Assembly: GCA_038210245.1 (NCBI GenBank)
Contig: JBBQWW010000009.1
Span: 4,006 to 68,005, forward strand
DNA from: Bog-756 sp038210245
GTDB taxonomy: Bacteria; Actinomycetota; Acidimicrobiia; Acidimicrobiales; RAAP-2
Length of the DNA: 64,000 bases
Reading direction: 5' to 3'
Shown here: in pieces, positions 16,004 through 24,584 of the stretch
Numbering within the stretch: the stretch's first letter is position 1
How the letters are laid out: each line of letters begins with the position of its first letter
Program-made: the position numbers and the translations under genes
Notes under the pieces: model-generated
Told to the model about the DNA's origin: nothing
The model's input: only the letters and a program-made list of their open reading frames with translations
Database searches by the model: none

Positions 16004-19000
16004 ATGCCGATACAAGGGTCTATGGCTAGAACGAGCAGCTTTGGTGATCGGCGCTCAAAACTCTCGTTCGATCGAGTAGAGCAGGGTGATTCGGACTTCT
16101 CTGACCGCACCCTCGAGATCCCGGCCGAGATCGACCTGGCCGCCAAGCAGTTCCGGTCGGTCACCTGGGTCTACGACACCGTCCACGACACCGTGATCTG
16201 GTCGCGACCCATCGAGGAGCTGTTCGGGTTCTCCGAGGGAGTCTCGGGATTCACCATCCTCTACGACCAGCCCCAGCTCGTCGACGCCTCCGCTCCGCTC
16301 CACGAGCCCTTCGGCACCGGCGCCTGGTCCACCGACCCCATCCAGTTCGCCAGCAGTGACGACCTGGCCACCGCGCTTCTAGCCCCGGTCCTGGCCCCGA
16401 TCCGGGCCGGTGCGCCTCTGGTCGACATGGATCTCCGCATCACCGTGTCTTGCCCCGACGCCTCTGAACACCACCTGGTCGTCCGGGCCTCGTACATGAG
16501 CCGGCCGGATGCCCCAGATGACCGCACCGACTCGTTCTATGCCGGGGTGGTGGTGGACATCACCGCCCAAGGCCGCTTCGAGCAGGAACTCAGCGAGATG
16601 GTCGACCGATACCGGCTGCTCACTGAGGTCTCGCCCGACGTCGTCTTCGTGCACCAGAACGGCCTCCTCGTCTACGGCAACCGTGCCGCCGCCCGTCTGA
16701 TGGGTGCCGGGTCTACCGAGGAGGAGTACCGCCAGACAGTGGCCGAGCACTACGGCCGGCCGGTGACCGACTTCATGCACCCGGCCGACATCCCCGACCT
16801 CGTCGACCGCCTGGCCCAGCTGACCGAACACGGACAGTTCTTCGAGCATGGTGAAGTCCGCTCGGTGACGCCCAGCGGTGAGGTGGCGTGGATGGAAACC
16901 ACCAGCATCCGGACCACCTGGGGTGGAGCGCCCGCCTACCAGGTCATCGCCAGGGACATCTCCGAACGTCGAGCGGCCGAGGCGGCAGACCGGTACCGGG
17001 CCAGCCTGGTGGCCCACGTCTCCGACGCCATCATCGGCATCGACGCCGAGGGGAAGATCGAGAGCTGGAACGAGGCCGCCCGCACCCTCTACGGCTGGAC
17101 TGAAGAGGAAGTGTCGGGCCTGTCCATCGCCGCCGTGGTCACGGCCAACCGCACCGACAGCGCCGCCGTGCTGGAGCGGGGCCAACGCTCCCACCATCGC
17201 AAGGACGGGTCCGAGGTCGAGGTGCTCGTCTCCATCGACCCCCTGATCGACGACGACACCCAGCCCTCGGGCTGGGTGGTGGTGTGCACCGAACTGACCG
17301 ACGCCCGTCAGGCCGAGGCTGGCCGCCGGGCCGCTGAGGAGCGGTACGAGGCCGTGGTGGCCTCCCTCAGCGAGGGGATCGTACTATTCGACGAGCACGG
17401 CACCGTCTCGGCCCACAACGAGGCCGCCGCCCGCATCCTCGGGGACCGCCTCGACTCGGGCTCCAGCCACCAGATCTTCACCGGGTCGTCCATCGCCATC
17501 GAGGCCAACGGACACCCGATGTCGGCCGCCTCCTTCCCGCACGCCGTCACCCTGGCCACCGGCGTGTCCCAGGACGACCTGATCATCGGCGTGACCGACG
17601 GCAGCGGTCGGCGCCAGTGGCTGTCACTCAGCTCGCGACTGCTCTCCGGTGCCGGGCAGAACGAGTCCCCCATGGTGGTGTGCTCGTTCACCGACGTCAC
17701 CGACCGGAAGGCCGCCGAGGCCCAGCTGCACTGGCTGGCCTACCACGACTCGCTCACCGGTCTGGGCAACCGCTCCCTGTTCAACGACGAGTTGGAGCGG
17801 GAGCTGCTGGTGTCCATGCAGCGCGGCACCAACCTGGCCGTCCTCTTCATCGACCTCGACCGGTTCAAGTTGGTCAACGACTCGTTCGGTCACGCCAGCG
17901 GCGATGAGGTCCTGCTGGCCCTGGCCCAGCGGTTCAAGTCGGCGGTCCGCGGGGGCGATGTGGTGAGCCGCTTCTCCGGTGACGAGTTCGTGGTGCTGTG
18001 CCGGAATGTCCACGACGTCGATGTGGCCATCTCTCTGGCCACCGAGTACTCCCGCCTGCTGTCCGACCCGGTGCAGCTGTCCACCGGGCGGAACGTGGTC
18101 GTCACCTGCAGCGTGGGCATCGCCTTCGTCATGCGGGGCCGTCAGTCGGCCCAGGACATCCTGCAGCAGGCCGATGTGGCCATGTTCCAGGCCAAGAACA
18201 AGGGCCGGTCGCGTGTCGAGGTGTTCGACGAGTCCCTGCGGGCCAAGTCCGTGGCCCGGCTCGAGATCTACGACGACCTGCGCCACTCCATCGACCACGA
18301 CGAACTGGCCGTGCACTATCAGCCCATCGCCTCGGTCAAGGACGACCGCATCGTGGCCATGGAGGCCCTGGTCCGTTGGCACCACCCGTCACGGGGGCTG
18401 CTCGGACCGATGGAGTTCATCCCCTTCGCCGAAGAGACCGACCTGATCTTCTCGCTCGGCCGCTGGGTGCTGCGCGAGGCGTGCCAGACCATGGCCCGCT
18501 GGCGCCGTGAGCTCCCTGGGGCCGAGGATGCCTACATCACCGTGAACCTCTCGGCCCACCAGCTGAGTGACACCGAGCTGCTGGACACCATCGAGTCGGC
18601 CCTGGCCGACTCAGGCCTTCCTCCCGAAGCCCTGGTGATGGAGGTCACGGAGAGCATGCTGATGAGCGACACCTCGGCGTCGATCGCCATGTTGGGCGGC
18701 ATCCACGAGATGGGTGTGGGCCTGGCCATCGACGACTTCGGCACCGGGTACTCGTCCCTGGCTCAGCTCAAGCGGTTCCCGGTCAAGATCCTGAAGATCG
18801 ACAAGTCATTCGTCGACGGACTCGGGGCCTTCGAGAATGACGAGGCCATCGTGGCCGCCATCGTCCAGCTGTCCAAGGCCCTCGGCCTGGTCGTGCTGGC
18901 CGAGGGGGTGGAGCGACCCGTGCAGCTGCAACGGGTGGCCGAGCTGGGCTGCGACCTCTACCAGGGGTATCTGATGTCCCGACCCACCCGGGCCGACAGT

Positions 19001-19123
19001 GTCGACTTCAACAAGCATGTGAGTTGGAGCGAGGACGACGAGATCGAGGCCACGGCCACGGTCGCCGAGACGACCAGTGGCACCGAGTCGCACGCCACCG
19101 AGTCGCAGGCCGAGTCGGCGTAG
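16004..19123 (+). CDS. PAS-PAS-PAS-GGDEF-EAL bifunctional c-di-GMP protein
   Basis: The 1039-residue protein has four N-terminal sensor-like modules: a PAS-like region at ~50-185 and PAS domains at ~200-325, ~330-435 and ~445-565. It then has a GGDEF domain (~580-735) and an EAL domain (~750-1005). The cyclase motif is RFSGDEF. An RxxD (RGGD) lies five residues before it, so the product-inhibition site is intact. The EAL half has MEALVRWHHP, VNLSAHQL, EVTES, DDFGTGYSS, KIDKSFVDG and AEGVE, all canonical. No transmembrane segment is evident, so it should sense a cytoplasmic ligand. ATG 16004 or ATG 16022 could be the start; AAGGG precedes the latter. Confidence 0.92.
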   Translation: MPIQGSMARTSSFGDRRSKLSFDRVEQGDSDFSDRTLEIPAEIDLAAKQFRSVTWVYDTVHDTVIWSRPIEELFGFSEGVSGFTILYDQPQLVDASAPLHEPFGTGAWSTDPIQFASSDDLATALLAPVLAPIRAGAPLVDMDLRITVSCPDASEHHLVVRASYMSRPDAPDDRTDSFYAGVVVDITAQGRFEQELSEMVDRYRLLTEVSPDVVFVHQNGLLVYGNRAAARLMGAGSTEEEYRQTVAEHYGRPVTDFMHPADIPDLVDRLAQLTEHGQFFEHGEVRSVTPSGEVAWMETTSIRTTWGGAPAYQVIARDISERRAAEAADRYRASLVAHVSDAIIGIDAEGKIESWNEAARTLYGWTEEEVSGLSIAAVVTANRTDSAAVLERGQRSHHRKDGSEVEVLVSIDPLIDDDTQPSGWVVVCTELTDARQAEAGRRAAEERYEAVVASLSEGIVLFDEHGTVSAHNEAAARILGDRLDSGSSHQIFTGSSIAIEANGHPMSAASFPHAVTLATGVSQDDLIIGVTDGSGRRQWLSLSSRLLSGAGQNESPMVVCSFTDVTDRKAAEAQLHWLAYHDSLTGLGNRSLFNDELERELLVSMQRGTNLAVLFIDLDRFKLVNDSFGHASGDEVLLALAQRFKSAVRGGDVVSRFSGDEFVVLCRNVHDVDVAISLATEYSRLLSDPVQLSTGRNVVVTCSVGIAFVMRGRQSAQDILQQADVAMFQAKNKGRSRVEVFDESLRAKSVARLEIYDDLRHSIDHDELAVHYQPIASVKDDRIVAMEALVRWHHPSRGLLGPMEFIPFAEETDLIFSLGRWVLREACQTMARWRRELPGAEDAYITVNLSAHQLSDTELLDTIESALADSGLPPEALVMEVTESMLMSDTSASIAMLGGIHEMGVGLAIDDFGTGYSSLAQLKRFPVKILKIDKSFVDGLGAFENDEAIVAAIVQLSKALGLVVLAEGVERPVQLQRVAELGCDLYQGYLMSRPTRADSVDFNKHVSWSEDDEIEATATVAETTSGTESHATESQAESA

Positions 19124-19148
19124 ATCCGGCCGCTCCGGAAGCCGTCGA

Positions 19149-20354
19149 CTACCCCAGCCGTTCGATGATGGTGGCGTTGGCCTGGCCACCGCCTTCGCAC
19201 ATGGTCTGGAGTCCGTAGCGGGCTCCGGTGCGCTCCATCTCGTTGAGCAGTGTGGACAGCAGGCGGGCCCCCGAGCCTCCGGTGGGATGGCCGATGGCGA
19301 TGGCCCCTCCGTTGACATTGACCTTGTCCATGTCCGGGTGGTGCTCCTTCTCCCAGGCCAGTACCACGGAGGCGAAGGCCTCGTTGATCTCGACGAGGTC
19401 GATGTCGTCCAGGGACAGCTTCGACTTCTCCAACACCAGGGTGGTGGCCGGGATGGGTGCGGTCAGCATGATGACGGGGTCGTTGGCGGCCACGGCGAAG
19501 GTGTGGAACCGGGCACGAGGGGTGAGACCCAACTGCCCGGCCCTCTCCTCGGACATGACCAGGACGGCGGCGGCCCCGTCGGAGATCTGCGAAGAGCTGG
19601 CCGCGGTGATCAGGCCGTTCTCGATGAACGCCGGGGGCAGGCTGGCCAGCTTCTCGTAGGTGGAGCCGGCCCGTACCCCTTCGTCGAAGGTCAGGGGACC
19701 CTCGTCGGCCGGATCGCCCTCGTCGGTGCCGGCCACCGCCACCTTGTCCACGATCTGGGCGCGGCGGGTGGCCAGGGGGATGATCTCATTGTCGAACCGC
19801 CCCTCGGCGATGGCCCGCGCCGCCCGGTCGTGGGACTGGAGGGCGTAGCGGTCCATGGCTTCCCGGGTAATCCCCCACCGGCGGGCGATCTCCTCGGCGC
19901 TGAGCCCTTGGTGGATGAAGTCGAAGCGGTCGTGGACGGTGGGTCCGTAGGCCTCTCCGGGTCCATGGTCGGTGGTGGCCCCGATGGGCACCCGACTCAT
20001 CGACTCCACGCCGCCTCCGATCACGATGTCCATCGCACCCGACATCACGGCCTGGGCGGCGAAGTGCACGGCCTGCTGGGCCGACCCGCACTGCCGGTCC
20101 ACGGTGGTGCCGGGCACGGTGTCGGGGAAGCCGGCGGCCAGAGCGGCGTTGCGCCCGATGTTCATGGCCTGCTCGCCCACCGTCATGGTGCACCCGTAGA
20201 TGACGTCCTCCACCTGGGCCGGATCGAGACCGTTCCGCTCCACCAGGGCCCGGAGGGGCTGAGCGGCCAGATCCACCGCGTGCCACCCGGACAGGCGACC
20301 GTTCTTCCTCCCCACCGGGGTCCGGACGACGTCGACGATCACAGCGTTGGGCAT
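19149..20354 (-). CDS. Acetyl-CoA acetyltransferase (thiolase)
   Basis: The 401-residue thiolase has all catalytic elements: Cys89 in VDRQCGSAQQA, the NEAFA motif in EINEAFASVVL, His in AIGHPTGGSGAR, and the second Cys in QTMCEGGGQAN. A degradative (FadA-type) role is likely: it stands divergent from a pair of acyl-CoA dehydrogenase genes, with the shared palindrome 20388-20412 in the promoter gap. In steroid degraders FadA5 and FadA6 are thiolases of this size, and this could be a FadA6 equivalent, but motif reading cannot decide. It is convergent with the PAS-GGDEF-EAL gene. Confidence 0.93.
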   Translation of the reverse strand: MPNAVIVDVVRTPVGRKNGRLSGWHAVDLAAQPLRALVERNGLDPAQVEDVIYGCTMTVGEQAMNIGRNAALAAGFPDTVPGTTVDRQCGSAQQAVHFAAQAVMSGAMDIVIGGGVESMSRVPIGATTDHGPGEAYGPTVHDRFDFIHQGLSAEEIARRWGITREAMDRYALQSHDRAARAIAEGRFDNEIIPLATRRAQIVDKVAVAGTDEGDPADEGPLTFDEGVRAGSTYEKLASLPPAFIENGLITAASSSQISDGAAAVLVMSEERAGQLGLTPRARFHTFAVAANDPVIMLTAPIPATTLVLEKSKLSLDDIDLVEINEAFASVVLAWEKEHHPDMDKVNVNGGAIAIGHPTGGSGARLLSTLLNEMERTGARYGLQTMCEGGGQANATIIERLG

Positions 20355-20387
20355 GGGTCCATTGTGACCGATAGGCCGTGGTTGCCG

Positions 20388-20412
20388 GAAATCTGGCGGT
20401 GTGTCAGATTTC
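20388..20412. promoter_or_regulatory. Palindromic operator, divergent thiolase/acyl-CoA dehydrogenase promoter
   Basis: GAAATCTG (20388-20395) and CAGATTTC (20405-20412) are perfect 8-bp arms. The core at 20393-20407, CTGGCGGTGTGTCAG, differs from CTGACGGTCTGTCAG (33228-33242) at two positions. A plus-strand TACCCT -10 candidate follows at 20416-20421, so a bound repressor would cover the -35 region. Confidence 0.7.
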
Positions 20413-20466
20413 CCCTACCCTTGCCCCCGGCCCCAACCGGCCCAGCACCAGCCCAGCCCGAAACCG

Positions 20467-21657
20467 ATGGACCCCACCATGGACACTCCGATGGACCTGC
20501 GCTTCACCGCCGCCCATGAGGCCTTCCGGGCCGAGGCGCGCTCATGGCTGGCCGACCACGTCCCGCCGCCCCGGTCGCTGCCCTCCCTCGACACCGCCGA
20601 GGGGTTCGAGGCCCACCGGGCCTGGGAGCAGACCATGTTCGAGGACCGGTGGTCGGTGGTGTCGTGGCCCGAGGCGTTCGGTGGCCGGGGCGTGGGCATC
20701 CTCGAGTGGCTCATCTTCGAGGAGGAGTACTGGCGGGCGGAGGCCCCCCTTCGGGTCAGTCAGAACGGCGTGTTCCTGCTGGCCCCCACCATGTTCGAGT
20801 TCGGCACCCCCTCCCAGCAGGAGCGCTACCTGCCGGCCATGGCCTCGGCCCGCCAGATCTGGTGCCAGGGCTGGTCCGAGCCCGACGCCGGATCGGACCT
20901 GGCCGGCATCCGCAGCCGGGCGGTTCGGGCCCCGGGCGACGACGGCTGGCTACTGACCGGCCAAAAGACCTGGGCCTCTCGCGGGGCCTTCGCCGAATGG
21001 TGCTTCGGACTGTTCCGCACCGATCCGGAGGCCGAGCGCCACCGAGGGCTCACCTACTTCCTCGTGGACATGAGCACCCCCGGGGTCACCGTGCGGCCCA
21101 TTCCCCAGATCGACGGGGAGACCGGCTTCGCCGAGCTGTTCTTCGAGGAGGTCTTCGTCCCCGACGACCAGGTACTCGGGGGCGTGGGCCAGGGTTGGAG
21201 CGTGGCCATGGCCACGGCCGGCTCGGAACGGGGGCTCAGCCTGCGGAGCCCAGCCCGGTACAGCGAGGCCGCCGGTCGGCTGGTGGCGCTCTACGGCGAC
21301 AAGCTGGCCGAGGACCCGGTGCGGGCCTCCCGCACCGCCGATGCCGTGGCCCAGGCCTGGATGGACGCTGAGGCCTACCGGCTCAACACGCTGTGGACGG
21401 CCACCCGGGTCCTCGGCGGCGGTTCGGTCGGGCCCGAGGCCAGCGCCAACAAGATCCACTGGTCGGAGACCGACCTGGCCATCCACCGGGCCGCCCTGGC
21501 CCTGCTGGGCCCCGAAGCCGAGTGGCACGGCGACGGCGTGGACGCCCCCTGGCTCGACGGGTACCTCTTTGCCCTGGCCGGCCCGATCTATGCCGGGACC
21601 AACGAGATCCAACGCAACGTGGTGGCCGAGCGCATGCTCGGGCTGCCCCGGGCCTGA
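20467..21657 (+). CDS. Acyl-CoA dehydrogenase, FAD-tail subunit of a probable pair
   Basis: This is an acyl-CoA dehydrogenase of ~396 residues. It has the central WCQGWSEPDAGSDLAG and GQKTWAS elements and the C-terminal FAD-contact segment YAGTNEIQRNVVAERMLG. ATG codons at 20467, 20479 and 20491 are all plausible starts; the family alignment favours MDLRF at 20491. A GTG at 20401 is excluded because it lies inside the operator and before the -10 box. The next gene, 19 bp downstream, is a shorter acyl-CoA dehydrogenase. In actinobacterial steroid degradation such adjacent pairs make alpha2-beta2 enzymes with split active sites. Confidence 0.9.
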   Translation: MDPTMDTPMDLRFTAAHEAFRAEARSWLADHVPPPRSLPSLDTAEGFEAHRAWEQTMFEDRWSVVSWPEAFGGRGVGILEWLIFEEEYWRAEAPLRVSQNGVFLLAPTMFEFGTPSQQERYLPAMASARQIWCQGWSEPDAGSDLAGIRSRAVRAPGDDGWLLTGQKTWASRGAFAEWCFGLFRTDPEAERHRGLTYFLVDMSTPGVTVRPIPQIDGETGFAELFFEEVFVPDDQVLGGVGQGWSVAMATAGSERGLSLRSPARYSEAAGRLVALYGDKLAEDPVRASRTADAVAQAWMDAEAYRLNTLWTATRVLGGGSVGPEASANKIHWSETDLAIHRAALALLGPEAEWHGDGVDAPWLDGYLFALAGPIYAGTNEIQRNVVAERMLGLPRA

Positions 21658-21676
21658 GCGGGACGGATCGGGCACG

Positions 21677-22717
21677 GTGCACTTCGCCTTCTCCGAACAG
21701 CAGACCGAGTTCCGTGACGCCGTGCGCCAGGTGCTGGCCAAGGAGTGCACCACCGGCCATCTCCGGGCCGCCTTCGAGCATCCAGAGGCCCGGGGCCCGA
21801 GGTGGAGCACCCTCACCGAGCTGGGCGTGGTCCCCCTGACCGTCCCGGAAGCCCAGGGCGGCCTCGGCCTCGGCCTGGTGGACCTCGTCCTGGTGTTGGA
21901 GGAGGCCGGTCAGGTGGCCCTCCCCGAGCCGTTGCTCGAGACCACCGCCCTGGTCGCGCCACTCCTGGCTGGGTTGGACGCCGGTGCCGGCACCGGCAGT
22001 TTGGAGGCCCTGGCGGCCGGCCGGGTGGCGGCGGCCGTGGCCCCGACCTCGGCGGCACAGGCCCCGGTGCCCGGTGCGGACGGGGCCGACCTGTTGGTCC
22101 TCGCCACCGGAACCGAGGCCGACGGGAACCTCGAACTCCACCTGGTGGACGCGGCCTCCACGACCGTCGACCCGGTCTCCTCCCTCGACCCCACCCGGCG
22201 CCTCGGGATCCCCCGGTGGACTCCCACGCCGGCCACCCGGGTGGCGTCCGGACCGGCGGCGGCCCGGGCCATGGCCGTCACCGCCGACCGGGCAGCCACC
22301 GCCACCGCCGCCGAGCTGCTCGGTCTGACCGGGCGGATGATCACCATGACCGCCGAGTACGCCAGGGAGCGCCAGCAGTTCGGGAAGCCCATCGGCAGCT
22401 TTCAGGCCGTGAAGCACCTCTTGGCCGGTGCCCAGGTGCGGTTGGAGTTCGCCCGGCCCGTGGTCTACGGCGCAGCGTGGGCCCTCGACAATGGCACCCG
22501 GGACTCGTCGCGCGCCGCCTCGGTGGCCAAGGCCTACGCCTCCGATGCCGCCACCGAGGCCGCCCGGGTGTCCCTGCAGGTGCACGGAGCCATCGGCTAC
22601 ACCTGGGAGTGCGACCTGCAGCTCTTCTTGAAGCGGGCGTGGGCGTTGGCCGAGGCGTGGGGCTCGGCCGCCGACCACCGCGCCCGGGTGCTCGACAGCC
22701 TGGTCACCGGAAGCTGA
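21677..22717 (+). CDS. Acyl-CoA dehydrogenase, shorter subunit of the pair
   Basis: From GTG 21677 the product has 346 residues: HFAFSEQQTEFRDAVRQVL at the N-terminus, then FGKPIGSFQAVKHLLAGAQV. The C-terminal QVHGAIGYTWECDL carries the glutamate at the position used as catalytic base in this family. It lacks the C-terminal EIQRN segment that the neighbouring subunit has, and its middle region is Ala/Gly/Thr-rich and divergent. This complementarity supports a hetero-oligomer with the 20467-21657 product. The substrate is probably a CoA ester of a steroid side chain or ring fragment (inference). Confidence 0.88.
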   Translation: MHFAFSEQQTEFRDAVRQVLAKECTTGHLRAAFEHPEARGPRWSTLTELGVVPLTVPEAQGGLGLGLVDLVLVLEEAGQVALPEPLLETTALVAPLLAGLDAGAGTGSLEALAAGRVAAAVAPTSAAQAPVPGADGADLLVLATGTEADGNLELHLVDAASTTVDPVSSLDPTRRLGIPRWTPTPATRVASGPAAARAMAVTADRAATATAAELLGLTGRMITMTAEYARERQQFGKPIGSFQAVKHLLAGAQVRLEFARPVVYGAAWALDNGTRDSSRAASVAKAYASDAATEAARVSLQVHGAIGYTWECDLQLFLKRAWALAEAWGSAADHRARVLDSLVTGS

Positions 22718-22769
22718 GCCCGGGCCGGCGACCGGTCAGCGTGCCCAGGGCCGGACCCGGGGCCGGACG

Positions 22770-24290
22770 TCAGGGCCGGGCGAAGGCGTAGATGGGCACC
22801 CCGTTGTAGGACACCGACTGCGACGGCAGGTACGGACCGTTCACCACCACGGCCAGCGACCCGGACGGAGCCGGGCCGGCATCGCCCTCGATGGTCACCA
22901 CGGCCCCGTCCGGCCACACCTGGACGACCAGGCCCACATGGACCGAGGTGGCCGTGGAGTAGGGACTGGTCCCGTAGAGGACGGCATCGCCCGGCTGCGG
23001 CACGGCCGTCGGGGGCAGCACGGCGGTGTGGGCCGCGGCCCAGTGGTAGATGTTCCCGGTGAACGGATACGACGGGATAGGCACGCCGGCGTGCTGCCAC
23101 ACCCAGGTGGCGAACAGGGCACACCATTCCTCGCACGGACCGTAGGGGTTGCAGAACCGACCCCGCACCGGGTCGCTGTTGACCTGGCTGTTGGCCACCG
23201 ACACGATGGCCGAGGTGGTGGCGATCGGCGCCGGGCTGGGTGGGTTGGTGAATCCGTAGGACCAGCCGTCCGGCTCCAGCAGCCAGTAGCCCTGACCGTC
23301 GGGTGACAGGGCGATCTCGGCGATGGGGGGCACATTGGTCGGGTCGCCCCCGTACCCCCCGGCCAGGGACCCGTAGAAGCCCGCCGACCCGAAGTGGAAC
23401 ACCTCACCGTCGGTGGCCACCATCAGGTAGCCGTTGTCGTTGCGGGTGGCCACCATGTCGACCACCGGATCGTTGAGTACGGCGCCGCCCATCGAGCCGT
23501 AGAAGGTGGCGTTCCCGAACGTGAAGATTCCGCCGTCGGCCGCCACCATCCAGTAGCCGTGACCGGTGGACGTGGCCGCCATGCCGGTGACCGGCTGGTT
23601 GAGCCGGACGCCACCCTCGGAGCCCAAGAAGGTGGCGTCTCCGAACGTGAAGATCCCGCCGTCCTGGGCCACCAGCCAGTAGCCCTTGCCGTCGGGGGTG
23701 GCGGCCATGCCCACCACCGGCTGATTGAGGTGGCTCCCCCCCATGGACCCGTAGAAGGCGGCGTCCCCGAACGAGAAGATGCCGCCATCCAGGGCCACCA
23801 GCCAGTAGCCCTTGCCGTCGGGCGTGGCCGCCATGCCCACCACCGGTGCGTTCAGATGGAGGGCGCCGGTGGAGCCGTAGAAGGCAGCGCTCCCCTCGGC
23901 GAACACCCCGCCGTCGGCGGCGGCCAGCCAGTAGCCCTGCTGGCCGGCGGTGGCGGCCGGGTCGACGGCCATGGCCACCATCACCGAGCTCAGCGACGAG
24001 CCCAGGGGGGCGTTGATCGACTGGGCGTCCCCGAACCCGATGACCCCGCCGCCCGGGTAGACGTGAGGAGCGATCTGGGCCTCAGCGGCACCCGATGCCG
24101 GGCCGATCGGCACCAGGACGGCCATGGCGATCAGTGCCGTGCCCAGTACCCCGGCTGCGGCTAGGAGCGGCCGTTGCCGCCGGCGGAGGTTGGAGGAAGG
24201 GCCGTCAGACCGTGTGGGCGCCGGTCGAGCGGCTGAAAAACCACGCTCCGTCGCTTTCGGTGAGCCACGGCCCCATCGCTCCCTGCGCAC
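22770..24290 (-). CDS. Secreted CHAP-domain protein with 42-residue GYW-DGG repeats
   Basis: The 506-residue precursor starts at GTG 24290, with a basic N-terminus and hydrophobic segment at ~42-68 (signal peptide or anchor). Five clear and two degenerate 42-residue repeats follow, such as GYWLVALDGGIFSFGDA and YGSMGGSHLNQPVVGMAAT. The C-terminal ~130 residues are a CHAP amidase: CEEWCALFATWVW holds the likely catalytic Cys, HVGLVVQV the His, and IEGD the third polar residue. CHAP proteins cleave peptidoglycan peptides, so a cell-wall remodelling enzyme with a repeat-type surface module is likely. It shares its repeats with 2565-3776 and 36732-38309. Confidence 0.9.
   Translation of the reverse strand: MRRERWGRGSPKATERGFSAARPAPTRSDGPSSNLRRRQRPLLAAAGVLGTALIAMAVLVPIGPASGAAEAQIAPHVYPGGGVIGFGDAQSINAPLGSSLSSVMVAMAVDPAATAGQQGYWLAAADGGVFAEGSAAFYGSTGALHLNAPVVGMAATPDGKGYWLVALDGGIFSFGDAAFYGSMGGSHLNQPVVGMAATPDGKGYWLVAQDGGIFTFGDATFLGSEGGVRLNQPVTGMAATSTGHGYWMVAADGGIFTFGNATFYGSMGGAVLNDPVVDMVATRNDNGYLMVATDGEVFHFGSAGFYGSLAGGYGGDPTNVPPIAEIALSPDGQGYWLLEPDGWSYGFTNPPSPAPIATTSAIVSVANSQVNSDPVRGRFCNPYGPCEEWCALFATWVWQHAGVPIPSYPFTGNIYHWAAAHTAVLPPTAVPQPGDAVLYGTSPYSTATSVHVGLVVQVWPDGAVVTIEGDAGPAPSGSLAVVVNGPYLPSQSVSYNGVPIYAFARP
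23290..24060 (-). repeat. 42-residue repeat block of the CHAP protein
   Basis: About six consecutive ~126-bp units, diverged at the ends, code for GYWxVAxDGGxFxFG...GSMGG...LNxPVVGMAAT. Neighbouring units share long near-identical stretches, for example those ending MAATPDGK. Confidence 0.75.
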
Positions 24291-24580
24291 CCAGCCATGC
24301 TACGCAACCCCGATCACGAGGGGAAGCACCCCCACCCCGCGCCACGATCTCCAAGGGTTCTCCCAGTTAAACGCGGGTGCCTGGGCCCGGTTCCGGTGAT
24401 GACCCCCTTCCCGGGCGGCCGCCCAGTGTCCTCCGGCCCGACCCACCGGTCCCTCCCGCCACCGATCCGTAACAAATCTCCCGGTGCGAGAAAACCATGC
24501 TGGGTGGTAATGTGATCAAGCCACCACTTTCGGTGGTAATTGTCTGCTGAAGGGGCGCAAGTGATGGAAGCAAACGACCG
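24291..24580. promoter_or_regulatory. Leader region of SGNH hydrolase gene with competing stem-loop elements
   Basis: This divergent 290-bp gap holds GGTGGTAAT at 24503-24511 and again at 24532-24540. Between them, CCACC at 24521-24525 can pair with either GGTGG, so the two pairings are mutually exclusive. TAATGT (24508-24513) is a possible -10. GAAGGGG at 24549-24555 is a strong ribosome-binding site that serves a tiny frame, not the hydrolase itself. Confidence 0.45.
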
Positions 24581-24584
24581 GTGA
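24564..24584 (+). CDS. Putative six-residue leader peptide coupled to SGNH hydrolase
   Basis: ATG at 24564 (or GTG 24561) opens a frame reading MEANDR and then TGA at 24582-24584. It follows GAAGGGG at a good distance. Its stop overlaps the GTG start of the hydrolase as GTGA. The hydrolase frame has a stop at 24548-24550 and no other start before 24581, so the ribosome-binding site is positioned for this mini-frame. Translational coupling or a leader-peptide role is inferred; a sequencing error is the alternative. Confidence 0.4.
   Translation: MEANDR

Noticed and set aside
20401..20466. GTG 20401 as an earlier start for the acyl-CoA dehydrogenase
   Set aside because: It lies within the palindrome and upstream of the TACCCT -10 candidate; the added residues are Pro-rich and not conserved.
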